Notes under the pieces: model-generated | Seen by the model: the letters and a program-made list of their open reading frames with translations, nothing else | Told to the model about the DNA's origin: nothing | Databases searched by the model: none | Shown: one piece after another, positions 1 to 12,649 of the stretch | Layout: every line of letters starts with the position of its first letter | Position numbering within the stretch: the stretch's first letter is position 1 | Made by a program: the position numbers and the translations under genes | NCBI RefSeq assembly: GCF_020882245.1 | Contig: NC_083597.1 | Coordinates: forward strand, 77,602,152-77,666,151 | DNA length: 64,000 nucleotides | Direction of reading: 5' to 3' | From: Rhopalosiphum padi | Lineage: Eukaryota; Arthropoda; Insecta; Hemiptera; Aphididae

Positions 1-259
1 CATTTTCCACCCATTTACCCACCACCTATAATACGCGCGTAAAAGCAGGTCTCTCGAGAAAAAGTTTTGGTGACTTTACGCATTCGTTCATAATGATTTT
101 TTGTTTTTACTCTGTTTCACGCAGGAAAACGACAACGGCGACGACAATGTGACGGCGACCGTGTACAACTACTAACGTGACAACGAAGGTGGCGCAGTAC
201 ACTAACCCGCCGGACACGACGCACTGCGGTTAACTGACTGATCACGTGCTGCGGCGCCG
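1..259 (+). other. Intron end and 5' UTR exon of the GPCR gene
   Basis: A pyrimidine-rich stretch ends in a plausible splice acceptor (ttcacgcag, AG at 123-124). The GC-rich DNA from 125 to the ATG at 260 is therefore probably 5' UTR within the first coding exon. This implies that an upstream non-coding exon and the promoter lie outside the window on the left. No promoter is called here. Confidence 0.5.
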
Positions 260-1009
260 ATGGACTACCCAATAGCCATGCACCTGACGACCAGCTGGAC
301 GTTGACGGAACCGCCATCGGGCGCCGCCGGCGGGTACAACGGCACCGACTTGGGCCCGTACGGCAACGGCACCGATAGGGACGCGCTGTACTGCGACGAC
401 ACGTCCGGACACGAGTCGTCGCTGTACCTGATATCCAAAATCCTGTACGTGATCGTGTGCGTGATCGGGCTGGTGGGCAACACGCTGGTCATATACGTGG
501 TGATCCGGTTCTCCAAGATGCAGACGGTGACCAACATGTACATCGTCAACCTGGCCATCGCCGACGAGTGTTTCCTGATCGGCATACCGTTCCTGATCGT
601 CACCATGTCCATGGAGTTCTGGCCGTTCGGCAACGTCATGTGCAAGGTGTACATGACCACCACCAGCGTCAACCAGTTCACCAGCAGCATATTCCTGATG
701 ATCATGAGCGCCGACCGGTACATAGCCATATGCCATCCGATATCGTCGTCCAAGGTGCGCACTGCGTACGTGTCGAAGATCGTGTCGGTGACCGCGTGGA
801 CGTTCAGCATCATACTCATGATACCGGTCATCATGTACGCCAACACAATGGACAAGGGCAACGTCAAGAGCTGCAACATCATATGGCCGGAGAACGAACT
901 GTTCAGCGGACAGACCGCGTTCACGCTCTACTCGTTCGTGCTCGGGTTCGCCATTCCGCTCATGCTCATATTCGTCTTCTACATACTGGTCATAAGGAAG
1001 CTGCAAACG
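260..1009 (+). CDS. AstC-R: Allatostatin C / somatostatin-type receptor, exon 1 (N-terminus to TM5)
   Basis: This exon encodes residues 1-250 of a class A peptide GPCR acting at the plasma membrane. The extracellular N-terminus has two NGT glycosylation sites (27-29, 36-38). TM1 carries the GN signature (73-74), TM2 reads LAIADE (98-103), Cys128 and Cys205 can form the usual disulfide, and the DRY motif lies at 152-154 followed by IAICHP. TM5 ends in VIRKLQT. The donor is at 1010 (GTCCGT), in phase 0; translation past it stops within three codons. Joining ACG to GTAGGA at 12050 gives LQT-VGPVNKSKEKKKSHRK, the usual third-loop context of insect allatostatin C receptors. Such receptors couple to Gi/o and are inhibitory neuropeptide receptors; that role is family knowledge. 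Codons are strongly G/C-ending in an AT-rich setting, which produces long spurious antisense ORFs. Confidence 0.92.
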
Positions 1010-4000
1010 GTCCGTATTTAATTTTATATATAAACAGTTTATTTTTATTTTTATTGTTTAAGTGCGATTTACCGTTATAATATAATATAGTATATACTAT
1101 ATGACGATTATGACGTGTAAATACAGACCAAACGGCGAAACGCGCAATATGTACTCATCATATGTACTTAAACTATAGCATATACTACGTGTATACGTGT
1201 AGATGACTGATGAAAATAAAATACTTAATAAAAAGCACTGGCCATAGATATCCTGCGAAACATACACATGGATTAAAATATAAGATACAGTATAAATTTA
1301 TAATACGTGAGTCTGCAGGGTAATTCTCTTATACTTAATACTTTACTTAATATTGTTTCAAAAACTATTAATGATTTTTATTTTGAAAATATATTTGTAC
1401 ACGATTTTAAGCCGTTTAAAACAAATTATTTTTTTAATATTTTTCATAGTTATAATTTACTAAGATTTTTTTTTTTTAATGATTTTCAGTGATTAGATTT
1501 CATTTCAATTACGGAATATAATATTATTTACATTAGTTACCTATTACACAGTTGAAGTAAAATAGTACGATCGTTTATAATAACCGAAATTTTTTCAATT
1601 TTTTTCATCGGTCTATGGTTTATAAAATAATGTAATTTTAAAAGCCACACATACCCCCGAGTATACGGTACCAATCACTGCACACACTCGCCTGGCTTAT
1701 CGCGATTTAATTATAGTCATATTGATATAGTATACGATTTTACCCTATGCAGCACGTACTGTGATGTATTGATAATACTATCATAAAATTGTTATAAGAC
1801 TCGTTTTTATGCAAATATATAGCGTAGGTACCTATTGTCGAATATACAACTGCAGGCCAACAGTCTCGCGATTATAACGCGATCGCGGTGATATAATATA
1901 GCGATGTACATTTCTCGCGAGACAAATTTTCCCGCGCCGCCGCCGCGAGTAGAGTATATTATATTATTACATACGACTTTCCACAGTCGTTATACGCACA
2001 CGGTAATAGAGTTTTCGCACCGCCGCTTTTGCATTTCGTCGGCGGGTACAACACACGTACAACAGTATAATAATTGTGTCAAAACCTCTACGTGCGTTTA
2101 CGTTGAAAACATTATAATTTAATACTCGTGAGATTTCGTGAACGTAGGTACAATAATAATAAAATCACGAAAACACTCTTCGAGACGAGAAATGTCGTAA
2201 GCGCGTGTTTGCGGATTAACTATAGGTACCTACTTAGTTCTTTACCGCCGCCAAAAATATAAAAATTTCGTATACCTCCGTTATTGCAATTTTTTTATGA
2301 TATCGCGTAGTTGTAAACATAATAATAATAATAATATATGGCATAACGCACATCCACACCGATTATTATATCTATACAGCCGCCATAAGTAAGAAATTTA
2401 CAATATTCCGGACGAGGAAAAATGATTATGACTTCGATAAAATTAACAAAATCACGACCTATCGGTTTTGGGTGTATTGCTGTACTATTATAACATAACA
2501 ATAATATACGTATTATAGCGATAGCGGCAATTTAATGTGCATATAATAGTATAGTATATACCTAATATTGATGACCACAAGTTTATTGGATTTAAATCAA
2601 AAACTTATTTTTCTCTAAAGTAGTGATGTGATGTAATATGGCTAATGAAAAGTTGTTCATAGCAAGGGAATAATGTATGATGGTTTCATAACTTTTGTAC
2701 TTGTTTCATCGAAGATTAACGCTTTTTCGGAAAGTGAAAAGTTTCATTACATGCCGCTCTATGCCTCTATAAACAATAAATTGTACTTTGGATGATATCA
2801 AATTCTACAGTTGTTTCACAAAAAACCTAAAGGGACCACGGTATTAGACACTCATCTCGGTTTACTCATCTCATCACTGCGGTATAGGTATATTTAGTTT
2901 GGAAACAATGATAAATTATTTCGTTTAAAAAAAACTTAGCTTTTAGATTTTTCTTCGAAACCGTGATTTCTGCTTGCATTATTCCTCAACGCATCAAAAT
3001 TTGACAAAAACTTTTAAAAAAAAAAATCCAACACTATTGTTGTAATACCTACTATAGGTTATAGGTATACGCGTTTCCCACTCCGCTCGAAATCCATAAA
3101 ATATTCAAATAAAAACATCGGTTTTTATTGTACGCATTAGTGTGTTGCACCCGCCATTACGACAGAGCTTGATACTTTATTACTTTATACCTGTTATGTA
3201 GTAAAATATAAAATATAGCCATATAGGTATATTACATTGACTGTACGTGTGACGTGTGTATGCTTAAATTCAACATTCAAATATAACACGGCGAAATGGT
3301 TTAAAAAAAATTTAAGTTACACGTGCCGAACACTGCACACAGTACGCCTGTCGTATTTTATATATTCAAATACATATATACTTATTTATATTGTGATTCA
3401 TCGATAGATATTAAAGCGTACAATCACATAGATAAACAAGTGTGTAAAATATAAATCAAATCACGACCACGACACCACGTTCGATAAAAACCAACAAAAT
3501 TTCCGTACGCGTTGCAGCAGGACATTCAGGTGTCACCTATCGTAATAAAAACAAACTATATACACGAAGCCACAGAGGCATAAAACATATCGTTAGCAGT
3601 TTCATAAACTACGTTAGCTCATACTCGGTAGCTGTTTTTCATTCTTCACGTGTCGAAAACATAAAATTTCTGATAGCCATTATAATATTATATTGCCGAT
3701 AGAGGTAGTCACTTCATATATGCGCCCGCGCGTGTAAAATCTATACAATTTCAAACCAAGTAAAAATTATTTCCCTATTTCATATATTACTATAGGTTCT
3801 CTGAAATAATTCATTGTTACGTATCAAATAACAGTACATACAAAACAAATAAAAACCTCGAGTAATATTATGCAATAACTATATATAATATTATATAATA
3901 TAATATATCACACGTCTTGCTGAAAATATAATATTACACACTATATATCCACTTGGTGAATTATATACAAACATACTGTATACCTACTGCTTACTGCATG

Positions 4001-7000
4001 CCTACACGTTATAAATACAAAATTATTAGAAACGACATTGTTTTGAAATATTTTCAGTTATACGATACCTAATCAAATAAATTGCTTAATATAATTATAA
4101 TTTATAATAATATACAAAGGTACAAACATTTACATTAATATCGACCATTATTCAGTCGGCCTGTAAACGTTAACAACAACTTTTGTAAAACCTTTTGTTT
4201 CTTTTAGTGCATTTAAGAAGTGTTAAATTAAATAATATAGAAATTCGCCAATTATTAAACTCACATTAAAAATTAAAATATAAATGGCAAAAGAAACCAA
4301 ACAATTATTATAGTTGTCTTCAGAAGACCAACTCTTACGAGTATTTACGCGTTTCTATATGTCCGGCCGATATTACCGAAAGTCCGAGTTAAATATATTG
4401 AATATTAAGCTACTCAGATAATACAAAGTTTAACAAAAATATTTATTTTAATTCTTAAATAAAGCTTTTAACCTACGCTCTTGTATCCCAAATGTAAATA
4501 ATTCATGAAAAGTACATTAAAATTAGACGGTGCCTTGGGTTTTATATATATATATAGGCCCAACCACTTTATGATATTATGATGTAATATTGTGATCGAT
4601 AATCAACTAAACGTATTTTTTAGCCATTTGGCCGTGTAACCAATACAAATATTTTATTAGTAGATAAAAAATACAATATCACTTATCACTAGAATTAGTA
4701 GTCTTATAAACCGATTTTATGAAGCACTCTAATTGGTTAATGTCTTACAAAATAACAATTAAATTTCATAGAACTAACATGCAGGTAAATTATATGAATA
4801 TTTATCAAAAAATTGTTTTTCAATTCATTTAGTGGACACCATTCCACCGTATTAATATTATTAAACTACCTACTTATTAATATAAATATATATTAATATA
4901 TTATATATATATATATTATTATTATATTTTATATTATATCATATACTTATCAGTCTTCTCCACACATTTCAATTTAAATTTAACTCAAAAATAAAAATAT
5001 CTTATTTTTATTACTAAGCTGATAAAAAATGGTTAGGTAGTTAGTTAGTGGGTATAGAAAATGATCCTTGTATATTATTGTTTATCGGTGAATCAGAACA
5101 TTTAGAATTTAAAAGAAATACTATCACTATAGTCTATAATTGAATAAACTTCTTGGATATTTTAGTTTAAAATGAATAAAGAAAATAATTTAAAGTTAAA
5201 ATATGTCAGCGAAAATGTATGATAAGACATGGTGCGAAAAACCATAATACATACAATGTTTTTCTTTTCTATTTAATATTTTAAAATAACTTAAAACGAA
5301 AACTGAATCCAACCCCAATCTTAGAATTATTTTTAAGCGAAACGCTAAGATAAGATTAAACGATTAAAAAAAAAACATATTATAATATAATAGCGTTAAA
5401 CGTCTTAACGGCGGCGGAAAAGAAACATATGGTCAGAGTTGATTATAAAAGGGTTTTTGCAAGACTATATATATATATATTATGTATACAATTATTTTGG
5501 TGAGTATAAAATCTAGTCAAGCTGTCTTCTCTTTCGACTATAAAGGCGTCGACCAAATAGTTGTGTTAAAGTTTTGTTTGTCGGCGCAAATAAAACATAA
5601 TAATATGTTACATGAGAAATATTTACAGTTTTAATATGTAAGTAGTAAGTACCTATGTAACTGCAGATGTATAATAATATATGTGCTAGGCTATATACTG
5701 ATACTACCGACGCACAATTCCAAAAATTACTTTATAATTAGGTATAAAAATACTCCACCTAATGTCATACATATTCTCAATATCATTCGCAGTATCTGAG
5801 TTCTTTATACAATATGTCGATATGTACTCATTCAACATCTAAATTTAAATTTTATAATATAAATATTCACTATTTTATGGAATAATAATGCATAATAGTA
5901 AATAATCGTAATTTATAAAAATAAGACAAAAATAGATTTTTTACTAATGTTTTATAATATTTAATCTCATTATAATATTATAAACATGGTATTTCTAACT
6001 CTCTTAGTAAAAAAAAAATGTCTAACAAAATGTTTTGAAATTTTTAGTTTAATATTCAAACATTTTAAAGTAAACGGTAATAAATAGAATTATTATAATC
6101 CGTTTATAATTTATAAACAGAAGACAATTTAATATTTTAACAATAATAATTATATAAAATATATGATCTACATTAGGTTATATCTACGTTCCACATCAAC
6201 AACCAATTATAATTTTCATTATGAGATGTAAAATTATATCGCTCACATAATAATATTTAAATATTTATATTTGTAAGTATCAATAATAAGTATAATAACT
6301 ATTAATACATAATAACTACTACATACATACTTACATTCTACTGTACATAGAAACTATTATTTAATGGGAATACATAAAATCCATGGTATGCATATATTTA
6401 TACACCTCACGTTTCAGAAATTATGCTATATATTATATGACATTTAATAAATATATTGATTAATATTTAATTTATATAATACACTTGGTTTTAGTAAGTA
6501 TTTTGTGTGAGCATTAAAAAATTTAATGACTATTATTGTATAATAAACTGACGGTAAAGGGTTTTATTTAGTTTAAAATATTAAAAGTAATGTCTAAAAC
6601 CTCACTTATACCATCACCAAAATAACGTAATAAGCATCTATAATTCGGTTTACAGAGCGCTCCACTTATTTTGGTCAATATTTTTTTTTATCATTAGGTT
6701 AATTACTAATATCGTAGATTCTAATAAAACTATTTATACATTCCTTCAATGCATTACAATTGTTGACCGTATAAGTCTCAAAAATGTCATTTAAATATTA
6801 AATATAATAAACATAATATGTGTGATAGCAGACATATTGACATTACAATTCTTAAATAAACTACTAACTATTGATGAAAAAATTCAATCGAACAATCGCA
6901 TTTTATCATATAAAAATTGATCTAACCAAGATTTCAAACAATTTGACAACTTTATCTTATAAATTATAACTTAAATTTTATATCAAGCCAAATTGCGGTT

Positions 7001-9568
7001 CATGTCTTACTGTAAAACGCAAATTGTGGGAACAAAAGGGTTAGTATAGCCATATTTTAAATATTAATATAAAATATATATTTATAAATGTAATAAATAT
7101 CCATAATCCATACTATATATACTTTATAATATTATTCAAAAGGAACTCTGCGGTCTCTGCGAAAGTTTAATTCTTTCTGTTACGTACCCAATCAAATACT
7201 ATAATTATTAAACACTATTAGGACGTAACAGACGATTAATTCATGAAACTAAATCAACCTCTAAGGTTCTGCTCAAATGAGAATGGAAGGACTAGAAAAT
7301 AAAGTGTGTACAATTTAGTATTTTGTCTTTGGATATTTTGACCGATTACTGATTAAACTGTCAACTGTATAAATAGAAATTTAAAATTTGGAGAGAATGA
7401 TGGTTTTATATTTTAAACATCATAAAAGAAGGGTTTCTTAGAAAAAAATTATTCAAAAAGAGATGGAAAAATTTGAATTGTAAATAATATTTATATATTA
7501 AGTTTTACTTGAAACTTGATATTGATAATCTTTTTCACAATTAATAAACACTTATTTCTGCGTTATTCAAAATTCAAATTATACGATGAAGGCAAAGTTT
7601 TAATTTTAGATATGAATATTTTTTACTGTTTATTATAAATAAGCATTAATAAGTAAAGCAAGCAAAGCTGTTTTTTTTTTAATTTTAGAAATATACTGGT
7701 AAATTGAGTAGTTGTTTTTGTGGATCCGTGGTAACGAGTTAAAAAGTTAAGTTACCACACTTTAAAGAAATAATAATTTATAATAACAGTATAGTTGCAT
7801 ATTCAAAGAATATAATATATTAATATCAAACAGAAAAGTAAAAGGGTTAATGATTATGAGAATAGAAAAATATTATTCATATCGTAGTAGTATTAAACTC
7901 GTTATTATTTTAGTTCTTTATTCATAACCTAATCCTGTATTATATGCTGTCGGCAATGATACTATCAGTGTAAAATCTCATCAGTGTATTCAGTGCTCGA
8001 AGTGGAGAGGATATGGATCCATCCCTTTACTTTTTTAAACCTACATTTTTCATCCCTCTACTTATTTTGTCTAAAAAACACATCCCTCCTAAGATTTTTT
8101 TTAAATGGTATTCTTCGTTTATATTAACATTTTTATATTTTTAAAATTATTTCATTTAAAATTTAAATCATAGTATTGTACTGAGATTATATTTTTATCT
8201 AAGAAGAAATTTTAAATTTTTATGGTGAAAGTATTTGTTTTATAATATATAATTTTGACTCAACTTTTTGTTTTGTTCAATATAAGCCATTTGGCAATCA
8301 TATTATAGGCAATTGTTTAGAGCCAATAATCTAATATAATTAATAAATCTTTTCTAACTAAAACCGATTGGCATTTAAAATATAAAAATATATGTTTTAC
8401 TAATAAAAATAAAATAAAATATTACAGAACAATAACAAAATTAATGATAATAAGTATAGAGACGTAACTTATTAGATCTTATTTTAAAATATTATTCTTT
8501 TCATATTTGTTATTTTAGTTGAAATAATTATTAATTTCACTATTCTGACATTTTCATTACTTCATTCACGCTATTCAGTATTTTATTTGTCCAAAACAGC
8601 AAAATTGCTTCATGTTTTTAATTTTATAGATTATAAACTGTATATTTATTAAAAAGATATTTTATACTTTATAGGGAATTTATATAAAATGACAGTTTAT
8701 AAATTGACATCACGTTAAATATTTTTAAAGAAAAATCTCGCTAAACGTCTTCAATGCGTATGAACTAAACGATATCTATGCAGTATAATATTATAGTATA
8801 TAATGTTAAATTGTATCTAACTACCGTGATAACTGATGGGTATGATACGCAAAGTGTATTATGGGTAAAAGGATATATCAAAGCAATACGTATATTATGT
8901 ATAGCATATAGGATTATAGACTATATAATTATACTAAATAATATGCATATCATATAATACGTTTTGCTGCGAACATAACGGCGGAAATCGGAACGAAAAT
9001 CAAAGCGACCCCCACGCCAACAGTTTTCGTACCACTTTGTATAATTTATTATAATTACTAAAGTAAGTAACAGACCAAGTTTACAATAAAATATTAAAAT
9101 ATCCCTTGAGCAATGAATATTATATAAAAAAATATAAATATAACATAATTTTATGTATAAAATGTTAATCTCATATAAAAGAGATATTACTGAACGTGAC
9201 GCCCACGATACGTTTCTCAATCGAGTAAATATTAAGTGATAGTGGCTTATCGGAGCCTCCAAAACTCGTCTTGAATGAATCTAACCATTGATTTTCAAAT
9301 TATTAACACTATTACTCAGTATTGTATTTTTTTAATACTATAAAATATATTATACTAAATACTTGCTCTATTCTCTGTCACATCAATTTGCAGAGTGAAA
9401 ACGGCATATCATCGTCATTACATAACATAAGTATATGTATATGTACGCGTTCCGTTTGTATTTAGATGAGGATGAAGCGTACTGAATATATAGAGTAAAA
9501 GCTCGTTTTTGGCGTAACCCACTCTTTACTGAGTAATATTATTTACAAAAGTGGCAAACCCAATACGT

Positions 9569-9590
9569 ACACACACACACACACACACAC
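9569..9590. repeat. CA dinucleotide microsatellite
   Basis: About 11 uninterrupted AC units follow cgt and precede tgtagtaat, inside the GPCR intron. Confidence 0.95.
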
Positions 9591-10040
9591 TGTAGTAATA
9601 TAATAATGTACACGTAGGTATACTAAACCGAATGGTATAAAAGCGAACTTTGTGTCGTTGTCCTTTAGAAATCGCTTTTCGCTTTGCCACCGCACCGTGG
9701 ATACGTAGGTATACATCGTAGGTACACATCACGTTGCATATTATACCCGACTACCGGAGCAAAGCAGGCTGCTGTCGAAAGCGGTTTTAAGGGTGCGGTA
9801 TACCGCAGCCGTCGCCGTCGCCAACGCCACGTTTTATTAAAAACTTATGCAAAAACCGCAGATACGGAGACCAGATCGTTTCTGAAATATAGAATACAAC
9901 ATTTATAAATATTATACAATGTACAAAACTAAAACGCGACAAATACACCGGCGCGCGTGTTAAGATTTGCACTAAATGCATAATATAATATTATATTTTA
10001 TCATATGTTATATATATATATTATATTGTATTATATAATA

Positions 10041-10089
10041 CCATTGATTATAAATACTATATTTATTTATGTATTTATAATCAATGATA
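10041..10089. repeat. Short palindrome with dispersed relatives
   Basis: CCATTGATTATAAATAC is followed after a short spacer by GTATTTATAATCAATGATA, forming a hairpin. The same motif recurs at 56023-56056 and, altered, at 56962-57000, so it marks a dispersed repeat family. Confidence 0.7.
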
Positions 10090-10160
10090 ATACATATGCA
10101 TTAAAACTTCCGCGTCGAAATTCGTGTGTGTAATAAGTACCTACAAAATGATAAAGAGCA

Positions 10161-10591
10161 TTAAGAGGACGCCATACCCGCATGTGTTGTCTCTGTCTTA
10201 CTAACGTACATCATAACAAATTTTCGTTCAGTAGAATGCATTTTGTGACGTTAGCTTTAATATTAGAGTAAATTTACCTAAAATAAAATTTAAAGGTAAG
10301 AATATTATCTGGACAATGACATATGTTTTTAATGATATTATAATTTTAAAGTGAGTTATGAACATTTTAAAGTTGTAATATTTTACATAGCTATAACTCA
10401 CTTTAAAATGATAATATCATTAAAAGCATATGTCATTGTCCAGATAATATTCTTACCTTTAAATTTTTTAATAGGTAAATTTACTGTAATATTAATGCTA
10501 ACGTCACAAAATGTATTCTACTGAACGAAAATTTGTTACGATGTACGTTAGTAAGACAGAGACAACACATGCGGGTATGGCGTCCTCTTAA
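10161..10591. mobile_element. Near-perfect foldback (long-TIR) MITE, TTAA ends
   Basis: The left end TTAAGAGGACGCCATACCC is mirrored by GGGTATGGCGTCCTCTTAA on the right. The reverse complement continues almost without interruption for about 190-200 bp on each side of a short loop centred near 10375. There is no ORF of transposase size. Both ends contain TTAA, which fits a TTAA target-site duplication, but the TA inside TTAA would fit a TA duplication equally well, so the superfamily is unresolved. Related ends occur at 10834-11304 and 23535-24189. Confidence 0.88.
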
Positions 10592-10833
10592 GTATTACAC
10601 AGTAGTGTACCTCAGATAGATTGAAGTGAACATTTTCTATTTTAAGTTATACGTACATATTGTGTGTAGCCCTCGCGGATAATAACAGCCATCTACAGGT
10701 AGGTACTAGGTACATTAGATAATATCATGATCCATAATAATTTATTACAATAAACGAATCGTTATCGCTGTAAGGAGTTGAGCTGGGTAGGGCAGCATTT
10801 TCCAAACTGGACTTTGCGAAGTCGTCTTTAGAC

Positions 10834-11304
10834 TTGAGGAAAAAATATACGTCATACCCGCATGTATTGTCTCTATCTTACATTCTTATACACTAATACT
10901 TATATGCTACAAGTTTATTTTATAGTTAATAGAAGGACACATTTATATTATATTATCGACTTTGTAGAGGAGAATATTAACTACGCTCGGGCAAAGAGTG
11001 TTTTTCATACTTTTATTTTAAAACTAGTAATATGAATTTGAAAATTAAAAACTATTCAAGTAAGTATAATCAATCGTAAGTAAATTTCATTATTACGAGT
11101 ATTAAATAAAAATATGAAAATCAAACTCTCATTATTCACCTCTACAAATCGATCATATATAAGTTTTCTCTAATAGATAAAACCTATAAATTTAAATATT
11201 TAATAAACTGTAATAAGAAACCGGTACATATAGATTAGTTATGTCTTATGTAATACATTTATTAAGCAGACAGGAATAATACATGCCAGGACGACGTCTT
11301 CTTA
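10834..11304. mobile_element. Second, diverged foldback element of the same family
   Basis: The left end near 10834-10890 contains CGTCATACCCGCATGTATTG, close to the 10161 element. The right end GACGTCTTCTTAA (to 11304) is its degraded inverse. Inner arms also pair: the segment GACTTTGTAGAGGAGAATA near 10958 is answered by CACCTCTACAAATCGATC near 11137-11155. The interior differs from the 10161 copy. The boundaries are approximate. Confidence 0.6.
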
Positions 11305-12049
11305 AAATAACGTCAATAAAAAAAATTTAATTAATCGAAAACATTTTCTGTAATATTTACTGTATAGAAATATCTTACAAGTTATAACTGTAGATATATG
11401 CATATCATATTATTATAAACATAATACTCTAAAACGACATATTATGAATAATATATATGTCCATTTATGAAACTACATAGAAAGGGGCCGTTGAGTATTT
11501 CAATCGAGAGATCAAAAATTTGAAGTTATACGCTACTACAGCAGGCTCTAACTATACGTATTACTGTAGTATATTATTAATATTAAGATTATCAAAATTG
11601 CACTGCTGGCTGCTATACCTAACTAAATATTAATATAAACCCAAACTTGAGTCATTACCACTTTATAACATACATATAATAGTCGCAAACAGCGGAAGGC
11701 GTTTAGGGGACCTCATCAGAGGACTTGGTCGAGTTGGTCAGACAAAGTCACCTCCGTCCTCCATTATCATAGATAGTAGACGTGAAGCCCCCCACGGGTC
11801 ATCTTAATATAAGATTATATGGGACATATTAGTCTTCTCCATATCTCTAACCTACACTATCATAGCTTATAAGTTATAAGTAATACAATTCGTATAATAT
11901 TATATATATATATAAATCCCGTGTAATAATATAGGTAGTGTCCGATTATGAATAATAATATGATACCTACTTATATAATATTATGTGTATGTCATGTATA
12001 CCTACATATTATCCTATATACCCATACTTATGACGTGTGACGGTCGCAG

Positions 12050-12649
12050 GTAGGACCGGTGAACAAGTCGAAGGAGAAGAAGAAATCGCACCGGAAGGTG
12101 ACCAAGCTGGTGTTGACGGTGATCACGGTGTACGTGCTGTGCTGGCTGCCGTACTGGATCACGCAGGTGGCGCTGATATTCACGCCGCCCAAACAGTGCC
12201 AGTCCAAGATCGTCATCACGATATTCCTGTTGGCCGGGTGCTTGAGCTACAGCAACAGCGCCATGAACCCGATCCTGTACGCGTTCCTCAGCGACAACTT
12301 CAAGAAGAGCTTCCTCAAGGCGTGCACGTGCGCGGCGGGCAAGGACGTGAACGCGGGCCTGCACCAGGAGAACAGCACGTTCCCGCGCCGGAACCGCGGC
12401 GGTTCGGAGCGCGGCGGCGGCCGGACCGGACGCGCGACCACCATACTGTGCCAGGCGGTCAGCGGCGGCGTCGGCGGCGGTGGCGGCGCGGGCGGTTGCT
12501 GCAAAGACGACGACGGCGGGTGTTGCGGCGAAACGGGACCGCTCGTCGGCCGCGCCGAACTGGTCAGCAAAGAGAACACGTCCACCGCGCTCACCATGAC
12601 GTCCCGGTCCACGTGCAACGACAATAACGTGCAACCCACCCAGTTGTAA
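12050..12649 (+). CDS. AstC-R: Allatostatin C / somatostatin-type receptor, exon 2 (third loop, TM6, TM7, tail)
   Basis: The acceptor cgcag (AG at 12048-12049) opens a phase-0 exon of 199 codons ending in TAA at 12647-12649, giving a 449-residue receptor in total. It contains a basic third loop (SKEKKKSHRK), TM6 with CWLPYW (281-286), TM7 with NPILY (323-327), then an FLSDNFKKSFLKA helix-8 segment and a palmitoylation-type CTC. The tail is unusual: a Gly-rich stretch with a GGVGGGGGAGG run and clustered cysteines, rich in CpG. The spacing of TM6, TM7 and the KDVNAG segment after helix 8 supports the AstC-R assignment over opioid or galanin receptors. The exact paralogue (R1 or R2 type) cannot be decided here. 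Confidence 0.92.
   Translation, partial: VGPVNKSKEKKKSHRKVTKLVLTVITVYVLCWLPYWITQVALIFTPPKQCQSKIVITIFLLAGCLSYSNSAMNPILYAFLSDNFKKSFLKACTCAAGKDVNAGLHQENSTFPRRNRGGSERGGGRTGRATTILCQAVSGGVGGGGGAGGCCKDDDGGCCGETGPLVGRAELVSKENTSTALTMTSRSTCNDNNVQPTQL

Larger units (their letters stand above)
1010..12049 (+). other. 11 kb intron of the GPCR gene
   Basis: No convincing coding exon is visible in this stretch. It is AT-rich and contains TA-rich microsatellite tracts (for example near 4890-4930), a CA repeat at 9569-9590, a short palindrome at 10041-10089, and two foldback elements at 10161-10591 and 10834-11304, listed separately. ORFs of 60-110 codons at 1307-1492, 8921-9262 and 9526-9981 show no family resemblance and have the composition of random AT-rich sequence. 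Confidence 0.75.

Noticed and set aside
242..1006. 254-codon ORF antisense to the GPCR exon
   Set aside because: It is an antisense shadow of a GC3-rich coding exon. The translation is low-complexity His/Asp/Val/Arg text with no domain, whereas the + strand shows all GPCR hallmarks.
9684..9908. 74-codon ORF in the GPCR intron
   Set aside because: It overlaps opposite-strand ORFs, shows no recognised domain and has no supporting splice or start context.
12014..12634. 206-codon antisense and 196-codon + frame ORFs over GPCR exon 2
   Set aside because: Same cause: the correct + frame (TM6, TM7) explains the region, and the others are compositional shadows.
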